This document shows, piece by piece, positions 1-11,957 of a stretch of 64,000 nt of DNA. The position numbers and the translations under genes are program-made. This DNA is from Kondoa malvinella (Eukaryota; Basidiomycota; Agaricostilbomycetes; Agaricostilbales; Kondoaceae): contig BCIM01000003.1 of the NCBI GenBank assembly GCA_039545315.1, forward strand, positions 859,799-923,798, written 5' to 3'. Each line of letters begins with the position of its first letter. Within the stretch, counting starts at the first letter, position 1. A model generated the notes under the pieces. That model was not told the DNA's origin. It saw only the letters and a program-made list of their open reading frames with translations, and made no database searches.

Positions 1-3000
1 AGCGAGACGATGAATTGCCTTCGCTACAACGTCTGCCTGCGGTTGGCGCTCTTTTAGCTGCTCTTCCATCCTCGAAAGTGCAAGGCAAGAACAATTACAG
101 CCCAGCTGTGTTGCTATCTGGTGGTGCTGGCGAAGGTGTTCAAGAGATTGCTGCTGGTTTGAAGGCGGTTGATGGATTGGTTGCTAGAGGATCAGATGTT
201 ATTCATGCATGGGAGGCAGTTGTAGCTGGTCAAGAGGTGTCCTCTACTTTGGCATCGGCTGCTTCGAATGGCATGGATATGGATTCAGCTAGCGAAAAGA
301 AGCCTCTTACCGAAGCTGATGTCAAGTCTATCGTCAACACCGACTTCTTTGCATACCACGGTCCGGCCAGCCCAAGCAAAGTCATCGTCTTGCCCTCGTC
401 TTTACATTCGGCCAATGCACTAGCTGCTTTATCGACCGCAACAGCTACCGGTCTGCTCATCGCACGGGTACTTCGTCCTTGGTCCGCTGAGCAACTCAAC
501 GCCGCCATCCCTGCCTCAGTGAAGGAGGTTCACGTCCTCGAAGGCACCTTTAACGGCAAAGCATTCTTCTACGACGTCTTGTCAGCCGTTCAAGAAGGCA
601 CCACTCCTCGCCGTGTCAGGACATTGACTCTCCCACCCAATGAAGTCTGGACTGTTGCTGACTGGAATCAGCGTTTCGCTCGTTGGGAAGAAGGAGAAGC
701 CAAACCTGCTGCACCTTCCTCTCTCATCTCAGGCGATAGCAAGTTGGCCGTCTTCTGGGCTGGCGATGAAGGCAAAACTTCTGGGTTGGCCGATCGACTT
801 GCTAGTCAATTCGCCAACCAAGGCGGTGTAGACACTCGTCTGCTCAATGAATTCGATAATTATTCTGGCAAGGATGGCGGATTGCAACGATCTGCTCTAC
901 TCCTCTCGCCTCCTGGATCAACGCCAGCCATCCAACATTCGCTACAAGCTCTCGTCGAGACTTCTGCACCTGGCCTGCTCTTCTTGTCCTCCCCAGCATC
1001 CATTTTGGCAGCTTACAGTCCGCTCGTCACCGCCGACAAGGACACTCAAGTCATCTTCTCCAACTCTTCCTGGACACCAGAGGAATATGGCGAAAAGCTC
1101 AATGCGGCGGACAAGTCTACTTTGATTGCTCGTACTGGTGAAGGCAAAGTGTGGACTTTGGATGTCGCAAGCGTCGTCTCTGCTTCTGGCCTATTGGCAA
1201 GTGATGGTTTGGTCGAAGAAGCAGCTTTCTTCCTTCTATACTACTCTTCCATGCCTGCTGAAGAAGCTACTGCCACCATTGCCAAACTGCTCGGTCTCTC
1301 TCCAGCCGGTGGTGAATGGTCCTTTGAGGCTTTTAAGGGCCTTGTGGAACATACTCGCAAGGCATTGAAACAAATCAAGATGGTGCCTTATGAAGGTGAA
1401 GGTCAACCTGCCGCCGCAGCCGAAGTCGACACTGCCTCAGCAGAGAGCATCAACCCTCTTCCAGCTCATATCATGTCAAACGCTATTGGTCCAAACAAGC
1501 AAAAGAACTTCCCTGATGCTCTACCGACCGCTCCACCAGCTTGGCACATTGCTGCCAAACAGCTCCTCTTCCCTGAAGCTTACGGTACTCAAATTGATGC
1601 TACTCGACCTGATCTACCAGAAGAGAACTTTGTTCTTACCGTCACAGAGAACCGTCGCCTCACTCCACTCGACTATGACCGAAACGTCTTCCATCTCGAA
1701 CTTTCTACCGCTGGAACGGGACTCAAGTACACTGTCGGTGAAGCGCTTGGCGTACATGGTTTCAATGATGCAGATGAAGTACAAGAATTCTTGGATTGGT
1801 ATGGACTGGATGGGGATGCGATTGTTACACTGCCAGATCGAGAGCATGCGCACCTCAAGAGCGAGGCCAGAACCGTCTTCCAGATCTTCCAGCAGAATCT
1901 GGACATTTTCGGCAAACCTGGTAAATCATTCTATGAAGCTTTGTCGAAAGTCGCTTCGAACAGGGAAGAATCGAGGCATTTGCGTTTCGTTGGTTCAGCG
2001 GAAGGAAGCGCAACGTTCAAAAAGATGTCGGATGTGGATACCGTTACTTATGTGGATGTGCTCAAGGCGTTCCCTAGCACCAAGAAGGGTCTCGGTTTGA
2101 GTGGATTGTTGAAGGAGGTCCCGATGATCAAGCCAAGACATTACTCGATTGCATCTAGTCAAAACTTTGTTGGCGATAGCGTGCATCTGCTTGTCGTGAC
2201 TGTTGATTGGATGACTCCTGCTGGTGCGTGGAGTCTTGCTCTTGAATTACTTCTTGTCTGAGAAGAAAGTGTGCTTCCAGAGATTACTCGATTCGGTCAA
2301 TGCACTCGCTACTTGGCCAACTTGAAGCTAGGCGACAAGGTTATGGTCTCTGTCAAGCCTTCCGTCATGAAGCTTCCTCCCAGGGATTCGCAACCCGTCA
2401 TTATGGCCGGTCTCGGTACAGGGTGAGTGTGATCTAGATCTTGAGATTGTTCTCATAGGTCTGTATTTTCATTCACAGAGCTGCACCTTTCCGTGCCTTC
2501 ATCCAAGAGCGAGAATGGCAGCGCAATCAAGGCATCGATGTCGGTCCTATGCTGTACTACTTTGGCTCTCGCTATTCGAGCAGTGAGTATCTGTACGGAG
2601 AGGAGATCGAAGCTTGGTTGCAAGATGGCATCATCACCAAGGCCGGATTGGCTTTCTCTCGTGATACCAAGAAAAAGGTACCTTCACACGGCCTTTCAAA
2701 ATGATCTGGCTGAGTGCTGTATCGCAGGTCTATATTCAGCATAAAATTCAGGAAGATGGCAAACTGCTCATGGATATGCTGGAAGAGGGCGCTTTCTATC
2801 TGTGCGGTCCAACATGGCCAGTTCCTGTAAGCTTGCCTGCTCTGACTTTTCTGCCTTCTTACTCACGTCGGATGGCAGGACATCTATGAAGCACTCACCC
2901 AAGCGCTTCAAGAGCACCGAGGCAAAACTCAAGAAGAAGCTGCAGCTAAAATTGAGGAGTTGAAGGAGGACGAACGTTACATCTTAGAAGTCAGCTTGAT

Positions 3001-3052
3001 CAGCGCTCCTGCTATGCGCAACAAGCTAATTACTTTTGTCCAGGTGTACTAA
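1..3052 (+). CDS. MET10: Sulfite reductase (NADPH) flavoprotein alpha subunit, 5' partial
   Basis: Flavoprotein subunit of assimilatory sulfite reductase, which passes electrons from NADPH through FAD to the siroheme beta subunit (sulfite to sulfide, cytosol). The reading frame is open to the left edge, so the start lies outside the window. The first exon (to about 2222) carries the pyruvate:ferredoxin-oxidoreductase-gamma-like N-terminal region and then the FAD domain, with KPRHYSIASS typical of ferredoxin-NADP reductases. Four short introns follow (about 2223-2278, 2422-2478, 2679-2728 and 2826-2878), and a last one near 2990-3043 leaves a tiny final exon ending ILEVY. Downstream exons show FGQCTRYLANL, MAGLGTGAAPFRAF and YLCGPTWPV, the NADP-binding signature, and the family's C-terminal DERYILEVY. 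The next gene is convergent, 227 bp away. Identification is firm; exact splice sites are inferred. Confidence 0.95.
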
Positions 3053-3279
3053 GCTTGCTTCAGCCTTGTATATCAAGCGGAAGTTGACGTCGGGGCTCTT
3101 GTCTTCTCCTTCTCCAGTTGTACCAGTATTAGAGCTTCGCTAGTAGATGAAGGCATGTAGACTGTGCCAATGCATGTAGAATCTTGGACTGCATGGAATA
3201 TCTCCCTTCATTGACACGAACACTTGTGCGCTTTCTTTCGGTTTTCTGAAACCAGGGTGCAAAGCATTCGCAAGCCAAT

Positions 3280-4453
3280 CTACAAGTCGTCCCAAAGGTC
3301 TCGCTGCCCCCAGACGTCGGCCACGACAGCGACAATCATCCACAAACCCGTCAGCTGATCTTCCAACTCTTGTTCCGCTCCTTCTTTCCCCTTGTGCAGA
3401 TCAGGCAACAGCCTTATCGCCTTCAAACAGGTCTTTGACAGCTCTCGCAAAGTATACACGTCTTCCGAAGTGAGGACTGAATCGATGCCGGAAAGGAAGC
3501 TGAAGATCCATTGTGAGTCTAGGTCGGGTAAAATGGTGCGAGGTTTGCTAGTAGAGTTTGGGATGGCAGCTTTATTGGCTGCTCGACGTGGTACGAAAGA
3601 GGTCGAAGGTGGGTCGAAGCGTTCCGACAGCCATTCGGTGAAATACGATAAAACGGTAGGAAGTAGGTTCTTACATAAGTGATCAGTATGCGATGAGAAG
3701 CAGGGCAAGATACTCACAGATGGTATCGACTTGAGTAGATCTGTTGAAGGTTCTTTCGGTCTTGATTTCATCTCGGCATTGTGAGCAGCAGAATCTAAAT
3801 CAGGATGCACTGTGTTCTCTGTATTGGAGGCTATCGGGGCTGTCTTGGGCTTCTTGCCGTTGATATAGTTGCGCCATTGAGCCATGTCGTTGCCTGGTAT
3901 TGGGTAGTACCATGTATCAAGGACTTCTGGCGCATAACCCTCTGCTATACTCTGTCGGCCGGAGTCACAATCAGAAGCTGTGAGGTGGTTAGTAGGAGAG
4001 CGTCTGACCTGTCTGAGAGCTTTAAACTGTTGTACGAAAGCTTGCCTCGTTTCTTCAGAAGGCTTCTGATAGCTCGTTGAAGCAACAGGGTCTATTGCAG
4101 TATCACCGAGGCGAGCTGCAGTAGGCGGTGGTGTAGCATAAGGATTGTCTACCCGTACGACAGGTGGACATTTGTCTGCCTGCTGCCTGGACCCAACATC
4201 AGCCCAAACCAACAGTCATTCGCAGCGATGAGACTGACCTGACATGGTATAGATACTGCATCGCGTTCTCCCATTCTCCATCGGCTACCTCTGACAGCTC
4301 TTCCACTGGCAAGACTTGCGATGTTCCGCCTCTGGGTGCATCTTGGTCTTCAACATTTTGATCGAAATTGATTGTGAGCCCTATAAGTGCATCTGGCTGC
4401 TGTTCCTCATCCACTCCTCCTCCTCCTCCTTCAGGTCTCTTACGTTTGGCCAT
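3280..4453 (-). CDS. Gemin2/SIP1/Brr1 family, snRNP biogenesis protein
   Basis: Gemin2 proteins bind Sm proteins during assembly of spliceosomal snRNP cores; yeast Brr1 is the divergent homologue. The N-terminus (MAKRKRPEGG) is basic, followed by a Gly run and an acidic stretch. Intron 1 follows MQYLYHVR. Later text includes PEVLDTWYYPIPG. The last exon ends with WIFSFLSGIDSVLTSEDVY, then LRELSKTCLKAIRLL and VWGQRDLWDDL, which line up with the conserved Gemin2 end (WLYALLACLEKPL, LIRQLARRC, YFDQRDLADEP in human). I infer three introns; the 48-nt one near 3670-3718 has a length divisible by three and could be retained. The start is shared with a divergent promoter of 133 bp to DSS1. Family assignment rests on the C-terminal alignment from memory. 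Confidence 0.8.
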
Positions 4454-4586
4454 ATTTCGTCCCTTCCGTTCTCCAAAATTATCTCGCAGTGATCGCTTGC
4501 CCGAGCCTTTGTTTCTGCTCGCCAGGTGAGTGTATCTCTTGAGGCTTATTGCGATTAGAGTATGGCTGAAATGTTTGGCCTAGCAC

Positions 4587-7500
4587 ATGCTACTTCGCTC
4601 TGGTCGAAATGGCCTTTCCAGTGCAAAGCGAAAATTGCCACGCTGTTCATGCAGCTCTCAGTATTCGGTAGCCCTCAATGCAATGCAGTCTTTGGAAGCA
4701 GGCGGCCCTTCGAATGCTGTAGCTTCATCTTCAGCGAAGGAGGGGCAAAAGCCGAATGCAAGTCGAACAATCATCGCGAAACAAGGCAGCTCGCGACTCT
4801 TTTCTACTCTAAGCAAACACCCGCGATCTCAGTCAAAACATGATACCAGATTCTCTGGACCTGATGAACATGCGCTACCGCTGAAGGCCATCAGAAACCA
4901 TACTCCATCACCCAAACCTTTGGTCAGGCTATCGGACGTCTGCGTGGGAGATTGGGTTGAAGTGAGAAGGTATGTGTTTCTCGGGTTCACGTCTGATCGA
5001 TCCTGACAATCTATCGCAGAAACGCTATTGGTTCATCTGGCATTGCGATTGCCATTACACATCATGACAAGACCGTGCATATCCTCAATACAGGCGGCTT
5101 CGTCTCATCCTTCACCGTTCGCCAAGTCCAATTCTCGATCGAGAATTTCGTGACGGCAGAAGAAGCAGCCTCAGCCGTTTCTCAGCAAGAGATAGATGGG
5201 CTCATGTCGCCGCAAGGACGCGAAGATGGAGAAGATGAACCCCAAGGCATCGAGCCTGAAGCTGCTATACATCGCTTCACCATCCATCCGGATACTACTC
5301 CCGAAGAGCTCAGAACGCGCAGGATCTTAGTCAAGAAGATGCGGCATATCGAAGCCGGTATTCGAGCAGAGACCATTCGACCTTCTCTCATCTACATTGA
5401 TCAGCTGTATGACGCCTATTGCAATCCAGACCCAAAGCAGACCAACACCGTTTCAACTTTTACCATTGCGGCCGATATGCTCAGCGCGGAAAAGGAGCCT
5501 GTGACGAATGAGAGGAGGGAGATATTACGACTGGCTCTGCACAAGAACATGATGGATCACCCAGAATACTTTGTGGCTGATTCGACCAACCTGCGCGTCA
5601 GCGGCAACTTTACTATGCGCTCAAAGAATGAAGTGTCCGACCTGATGCAAACCAGCGAATGGAGCCGTAATCGAACAGCGGAGTTTAAGGCTTTCGTAAA
5701 CAAGGCAAAGTCCATCCTTGCCGTCCGCCGCAAACATGCTACTCCGGATTTCGACACAGCTCCACGCCAGCTTGAAGATACTTCTTTACCGACATTCTCA
5801 GCTACGGACAAGACAATCATCCGTGTCCTCAAAGAAAGCATTCGCACTGTCCGCCTGATCCAGTATCCAGTCTATGCCAAAGTCCTTGCCGCCTTTTTCA
5901 AAGAGCTAGGGCGAGCAGAATATGGTGTAGAAATCAGCCAAGCCGCGCTCCAGCTGCTCAAGGACATTGGTGTATATACACCCTGGGAGAACTTGAGCGC
6001 TATCGTTCCTCGTCCATCAAAAACCCCGACAGCACCAAGAGAATGGCCAGTGATTGACGGACTCGACTCGTTGCGCATTGACCGAGGGGATCAGCTAGTG
6101 TATACAATCGATGACGCGGGTGCGGCGGAATTGGATGATGGTCTAGCGATTGAAGCAGCTGCGCCGGTTGGCGGTCAACCGACATGGTGGGTTCACGTAC
6201 ATGTGGCCGACCCGACTGCTGTATTGGGTCCGCAAGATCCAATCTCGATCAAAGCGGCTGCGCAAAGAGAAAGCATCTATTACTCGGAATACCACGTTCC
6301 TCTTCTACCGCATGATCTCATCAAGTCGGGTAACCTCAGCTTGGGTAGCGGTCTGGAGCACGGTCCACAACGGGTGATGACGTTCAGCACACGGTTTACG
6401 AAGAGCGGTGAAGCGCTTGAGACGGACGTCAGCCCCAGCTTGATACGGAATGTCAAGCTGACGACTTACGACGCCGTGGATGAGCTTCTTGGGATCGTTC
6501 AGCCATCATATCGTAAAGCAAATTTGTCGACTCGATCCTCTCTACCCGAGGCAGCAGGACCAAGTCGACTTCTTTCCGAGTTGGTCGCCTCTGATCGCGA
6601 AGCTTTGTCTAATCTGGCTGTCATCTCTTCCGCGACACTTCGGAATCGCATCAAAAATGGCAACTATGTTCACTGGAACGTCGTCTCGGCCTCTGCTCGC
6701 CTGCTCAAGAGTGACGAAATTATATCCTCTCCGAAGGAGTTGTCCAGACCGCTATTGCTCACAGGTTCCCCAGCTATTTCCCTTGCGATTCCTGGACCAG
6801 GCGCACCTCTGCAACCCGAACAAAGCAAATCTCTTGCAAACACCATTGTGGGTGAAATGATGCTTCAGGCAAACCGAGCTTGCGCAACTTTCGCCAAACG
6901 ACACGACGTCAGTATTCCCTATCTCGTACAGAAGACACCCTCCGCGACCGCCGAAGGCCTCGGTCAGCTCATGGCTACACGCGATCCGCAAACAGGTCGC
7001 CTTGATGCGTTGCTATACGCCGCGAACAGACAGACCATTGTCTTTCCTGCATCTTCTATCGAAGCAGAGCCTGGTCCTCACTGGAATCTTGGCTACTTTG
7101 ACGATATTGGGTACACCCGCGCAACAAGTCCGCTGAGGCGATACTCTGATCTGCTCGTGCACTGGCAGATCAAGTCAGCCATGCTTCGGTCTAAACCTAC
7201 TTTCTCACACGGAGGCATGCGCAGCTTGGTCTCGAAGCTATATACTCAAACCGGACAAAGCATCAAGCGCATTGGCAAAAGGGTTGAGCAATTTTGGTGC
7301 ATGTATACCATCAACATGAACTGGCAGCGATGGCTCAGCTCGCCGAACGGTCCACTGGACGAGGTCTTCGGCGACCTCAGAGCCATTGTGATGGAGGCTC
7401 CTATGTACGGCAAATACAACATCGAAACCGTTTGGCATGTTCACATCCCGTCACTCGGAGCACCAGCCACTCTTACCCAGCCCACTATCTTGTACAACGA

Positions 7501-7591
7501 CTCGCCTTATGCTATTGGTCAAGAGGTCAGAGTCAGGATCGATCGTATCGAATTGGACGATTTCCCTAGAATGCTCGTGCGGTCTGTATGA
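4587..7591 (+). CDS. DSS1: Mitochondrial RNase II-family 3'-5' exoribonuclease
   Basis: Catalytic subunit of the mitochondrial RNA degradosome (Dss1/Msu1, CYT-4 branch of RNase II/RNB). The start at 4587 gives MLLRSGRNGLSSAKRKLPR, a Ser/Arg-rich, acid-free leader typical of mitochondrial import; the earlier ATG at 4562 is in a frame that closes. One intron (4970-5019) separates the leader and GDWVEVRR from the large second exon. The RNB domain starts near 6060 with VYTIDDAGAAELDDG. The metal-binding pattern of RNase II is D-x5-D-x-D-D; here the second acid is Glu, which I recall as common in this mitochondrial branch. Later motifs: VHVHVADPTAVLGP, YYSEYHVPLLPHDL and YTRATSPLRRYSDLLVHWQ. About 985 residues, normal for the family. 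Confidence 0.93.
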
Positions 7592-7624
7592 TGGATGCTT
7601 GTGATTATTTACTAGACGTGTATA

Positions 7625-9660
7625 TCATCGTGTTATATTACTACGCTCCTCCCGCACTCTCAAAAAGCCCTTCCGAAGTGTTTCGCATCGCTCGACGCAT
7701 TCGACAGCCAGGTCCTGATTGACCCATGTATCATCTTGCGTCCCTGGTGCTGGATTGCCGATGGCATCGATACCGACGTACTCTCTGCCTGATCTAGTAC
7801 ATCGAGCCCCAAATCTGTACAAGATTAGATCGATCTCCACCACAGACAGCAGACTGCAACGCACCGCAGAGGTGCCCAGCTAGCCGGATCTGCCTTTCCA
7901 GCGGCTTTCTCGTCTCCTCCGGCAAACGTAACGAGATCGCCTTCTTTCTGTGTAACGGCCAGATGAAGCGTCAAGAGACTGAACGGCGCGAGAGCAACAT
8001 AGACGAAAGCTACAGCGGCTTTGCGGGCTGCAATAACGTGATGTGGTGACCCAAGAAGTCTTGCCTGTGCGATACAAACATGACATATGAGCTGAAGCTC
8101 ATATCCCGGTGTTCAACGCACCAAGTAGAATGACAGCTTCATAGCAAAGTCTAGAACAACTCCGACTACGCAAAGAATCTGAGCGTGGTGCCTATGGCAT
8201 ATCCTTCAGAGCGTACGAATATCTACGAACATGTTACCCTAAAGATCGATAAGCTATCAGGCATAGTCAAATTGTTCACAAAACGAACCGCGACGACTCC
8301 AGGATGAACCAGGAAAGATCTGACGTGCCTTCCTTGCGCTTCTTGCGTATGCTCTGCCTCATACTCGGCAATCTTCTCATTGAAGCCCCAAGCGACCAGC
8401 GATGACTGAAACTTGGTGGCATGATAAGAAAAGGAGTTCTTCATCGCTTGATAGTCTTCACGATCGTATTTCTCTGGAAGACCGTCCAGCGAGCCTGTCC
8501 AACTTATTCGCGGTTCGGAATGCCGCGATTTATAGAGAAGCGGAAGCAGTTCGCGAGCCTGCGCACAGCATCAGACGCGATGATGAGCAATTTCATAGTA
8601 ACTTACGAGCATATAGTGACCGAAGACATTGCATTGGAAGGTCCACCTATGAATAGCACCTATACAGCGGATTCGGCAAGATTGTAGAAATAGTGCTCAC
8701 CCTAGGCCATCCTCAGTCATTTGTCCCAAGCGCTCGAGCGTAAAGGTTGGTCGAGTCAAAGCGTCCAAGAAGTCGGTCCAGACTTGCTTGATCGCTCCCA
8801 GCCAATCTATTCCCACGAAAGGCCCGCATCTGACAGACTTATTAGACCGAAAGAACGAAAGAAAGACAGCACACGACTTACCCGGCATTGAGCATCAAAT
8901 GTGTCATATAGGGATATCGCCTTCCCACTTCCTGAGAGCAAGCCAGAATGCTATCGACGCTGGCCAGGTCGAGCGGAACAAATCTAGACAGCAGAACAGA
9001 CGTTAGCAAAGCGCAATGTCATTTGCTGCACAATGGCCTACTCAATCCGCAGGTTCTCCAGCCAGGACTCTTCGTACTCCGCTTCCGTCAAGGGTTGCTT
9101 CGCCAGCTCAGCTACATCCAGTCCGCTCCGATCGACAGACGAATTGCTCATCACCCTAATCTTTCGCTTCTGCTTCCAACGATAGGTGTCCAGCCCGCTT
9201 ACAGGCCTCTTCTTCCCTACACTGCGCAAGAGCTCGGTACATGCTTTGTGCGCTTTGACTGCATTTCGGGCTGCGATGATCAGAGTCAACCCATTCGGTG
9301 TGCTGTAGGCTGAAGTTGCGTTATGAGGTACCGCTGATGGGACTGCAGTCTGTAGATCGGTTGCCCTGGATTTCGATAGTTGCTCGAGCAGTCGAAGCGC
9401 TATGCCGAATCCAACGCCAGAGTTCCCTCCTGAGCAGTGTGAGTACAGTTGCATGCATACTCAGAGCTAGACCTACCCGTCAGAAGAATCACAGGCGCTT
9501 CTGGCCAGTCTTCAGGATTCCTTGAACAAAACATGTCAACAATGCGCAAATGACGCGCGAGAGCAGCTACAACAGACCTGGAAAAGCTGGTCGGACTGGA
9601 GCTGGCCATCTTGGACTTTTGCTGACTGCGTGCCAGCTTGGCGAGGTGGTAAGGAGACAT
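7625..9660 (-). CDS. ERG27: 3-keto-steroid reductase of ergosterol synthesis (SDR family)
   Basis: NADPH-dependent reduction of the C3 ketone after C4 demethylation of sterols, at the ER. The spliced N-terminus reads PEDWPEAPVILLTG then GNSGVGFGIALRLLEQL, the SDR cofactor motif (TGxxxGxG form). Next come LTLIIAARN, FVPLDLASVDSILACSQEV, HLMLNAG (NNAG equivalent) and a Q-C-N-V-F-G-H-Y segment. The Y-x3-K catalytic pair appears in SFSYHATKFQ. The family-typical SFLVHPGVV follows. The last exon ends GFLRVREERSNITR. At least seven introns split it. Start: 9660 (MSPYHLAKLA) or the in-frame Met at 9609, which begins closer to the SDR fold; undecided. Its 3' end faces DSS1 at 33 bp. Confidence 0.88.
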
Positions 9661-9800
9661 GAAGTGTGAACATCAAACTTAGGCTGATCTTCTAATGGCT
9701 CATATACAGGTTGACATACAGGTCTAAATACAATTGTACTGGCACTCTAGGAGGTCCTCTGCTAAAATAGCAATAACTGATTGATGTTGGCGCAGCGGTG

Positions 9801-11696
9801 CTACAAAGCGGCAGCTTCTTTCAGCTCTGCGAAGGATCAGCAATGACCAGTATGTAGCAGTGGTGTACGAACCTTTGGTGATGATGCGATCAAACCCAGC
9901 GGGACTACGGATCAAACTAAATAAGGCTTCAGGAAGATTTGCGACAGAGCTTACTTCTCCAAATGTACCTGTAATGAGATCAGTACTGCTCGCACATCGT
10001 AAAATGAGGTGCCTACCCAGTGGCCTGAATGTTCGTTCACAATCACCCTTGACTGCGCTTTCTGGATCTTGGTATCTTTTGTCACAGGCTTGTTCTTGAG
10101 CTGCTTGACTACATCATAGCCGCCCTTCTCGCTGTGATGGGTAGGTCAGCTTACACTTACAGTGAGACAGTTGCAACCTACTCCATCCAGTCATGACTTG
10201 AAGAGAAATCAACGACCGGGTCTGAAACTTTCACTACTATAGCACTCACTCTCCATATATGAAGGTCACTGTCGATGATCATCAGCGAGTGCAACTCTTG
10301 ATGAAGACCAAACAGACAGACCTGGCACTTTCAGAGCACTCATCCTCTCGCTCAAAGGCCAACGAGCATATGCACCAGGCGCAAGCAGATGAGCCAAACC
10401 TGCGCATAAAGAACCGCAATGGTTTAGTATACGTAAACTGGAGGATCTTTTCGCATACAGTACTCTCCACTCCCTCGATCTTTGGATATCGTATAAAGGT
10501 AGGAAAACAATTCTTGCTGGGTATCACTTGGAAAGGTTGCAAATCGCCTGGCGGCATCTGTTACAGCCGTCAGATTTCATAAGAGCAGCTCAATCTGATG
10601 CTCACAGCGAGAGATAAGAGATGGCCCCATAAAAGTCGAGGCGCGAATAATGCTGAAGGGTGAGATATTCGCATCCCACAGATATCTGCTTGCTTTTCAG
10701 CTACATCAGATATGGCAAAAAAGTAAGTACGTACGTCCACCAACCCTTCGGTGCTTTCTGCCCCGCTGCTTCAGGCGCAGCAGCAGCAGGGCCCAACTCT
10801 GCAGGTGCGTCGGCCAATTCGTCTTCTGTTGATGATCCCTTCCGTTTTGCTTTCGCGTCATGCTCGTTTTGTGTAGATGATGAGACGTGTGGGCTCTTGG
10901 GCACGCCGACAGGCTACAAAAAAGTCGCCGAATATTAAGATAGAGCGAAGGTGTAGGAAAGCAGCATACAGATATCACTGGGCTATGGTCAGCAAGCGGT
11001 GTATATCACAGAAGAGGTAACGGACATATCAGCTTTCTCACTCGTTCAGGGTATTTCAGAGCGTATGCGGTCGAAAGGTATCCTCCGATAGAGTGCCCAA
11101 CCAGCGTGACCTGTTCGGCGCCAACCTTCTCGCGAAATTGTTCGAGCGACTCGAGAAAGAAAGACTCGGCAGTAGAGACTCGCGCTTGCACAGCTTCTGC
11201 CGAATCGCCTTTCTGCTTTATGCTTGGGAAAGGTGGCCTTCCTGACCTGCCCATGCCTAACCAGTCGATATAGTATTGCCTGCTATTCGGTATTGAAGCG
11301 AAAGCGCCATAGTTTCTGCTCTACGTTGAGCTCGCTTGCCAAACTTCGTGTAGACACTCACTGCCAGAAGAAACCCAAAGCATTTCCATAGCCATGGGTG
11401 CAAATTGTGACATGCTCGTTGTCGGACTTTGTATAGTTGCCCACTTCAAGCGCATTGAGATAGTATCGCGGATCCTTGTAACCATCGAGCTGATAGTTTC
11501 GAAGCACGCCTCGTTTGCCAGGCTCGATCGAGCTGGCCTCTGCCTCGCTGACAAGTGGTATCGACCCAAGTCCCCTTCTCACCAAAGCTTCTTCAGCCGA
11601 AGCGCCCTCTTCCTTTGAGCTGGACCACCAGTGATTTAATGAAGCTTTGAATGTCGATGGAAACGTCCACGCGGGCGATTGCACTGCTTCTGCCAT
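9801..11696 (-). CDS. Alpha/beta hydrolase, CLD1/ICT1/ABHD4-5 family
   Basis: Related to the CGI-58 group, which includes mitochondrial cardiolipin deacylase Cld1 and lysophosphatidic acid acyltransferase Ict1; the substrate cannot be told from sequence. Seen: ICTHGYGNALGFFWQ (oxyanion region), IDWLGMGRSGRPPF, nucleophile elbow GHSIGGYLSTAYALKYPERV, then VPVTFIYGESDWMD (catalytic Asp) and VNEHSGHWVHLENPAGFD (catalytic His). A Lys/Glu/Ala-rich insert lies between core and lid. Many introns of 38-60 nt. The 3' end was chosen because two introns (50 nt and about 46 nt) restore HLENPAGFDRIITK and then a short ELKEAAAL end; reading straight through would stop just after HWVHLEK. Possible mitochondrial or lipid-droplet role is inference. 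Confidence 0.82.
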
Positions 11697-11957
11697 CTTG
11701 CGAGCTATACGGCGACTGGCCAGCTTGTCCTTTGCTGCTGTGTTGGCAACGGAACAAGAGATGCCAGCTGTTTATCGCAATCGATGACGCTTAAAGCTTG
11801 CGTACTTCAACGGCCGAAAAGGCGGACACCATAGGATGTGTTACACGGCTTCAATAACAAGATTACGAATACAAGTACATACATTCCTTGGCTGAACTGA
11901 AAACCCCATGTCTAATGCCCCATGACTTGACCCGCATAAGTATGTACTTTTCGATTC

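Noticed and set aside
1390..2100. Long alternative frames inside MET10, and similar shadows within DSS1, PMA1, MPG1, CSL and HOM2
   Set aside because: They overlap firmly identified coding exons in another frame and contain no motifs.
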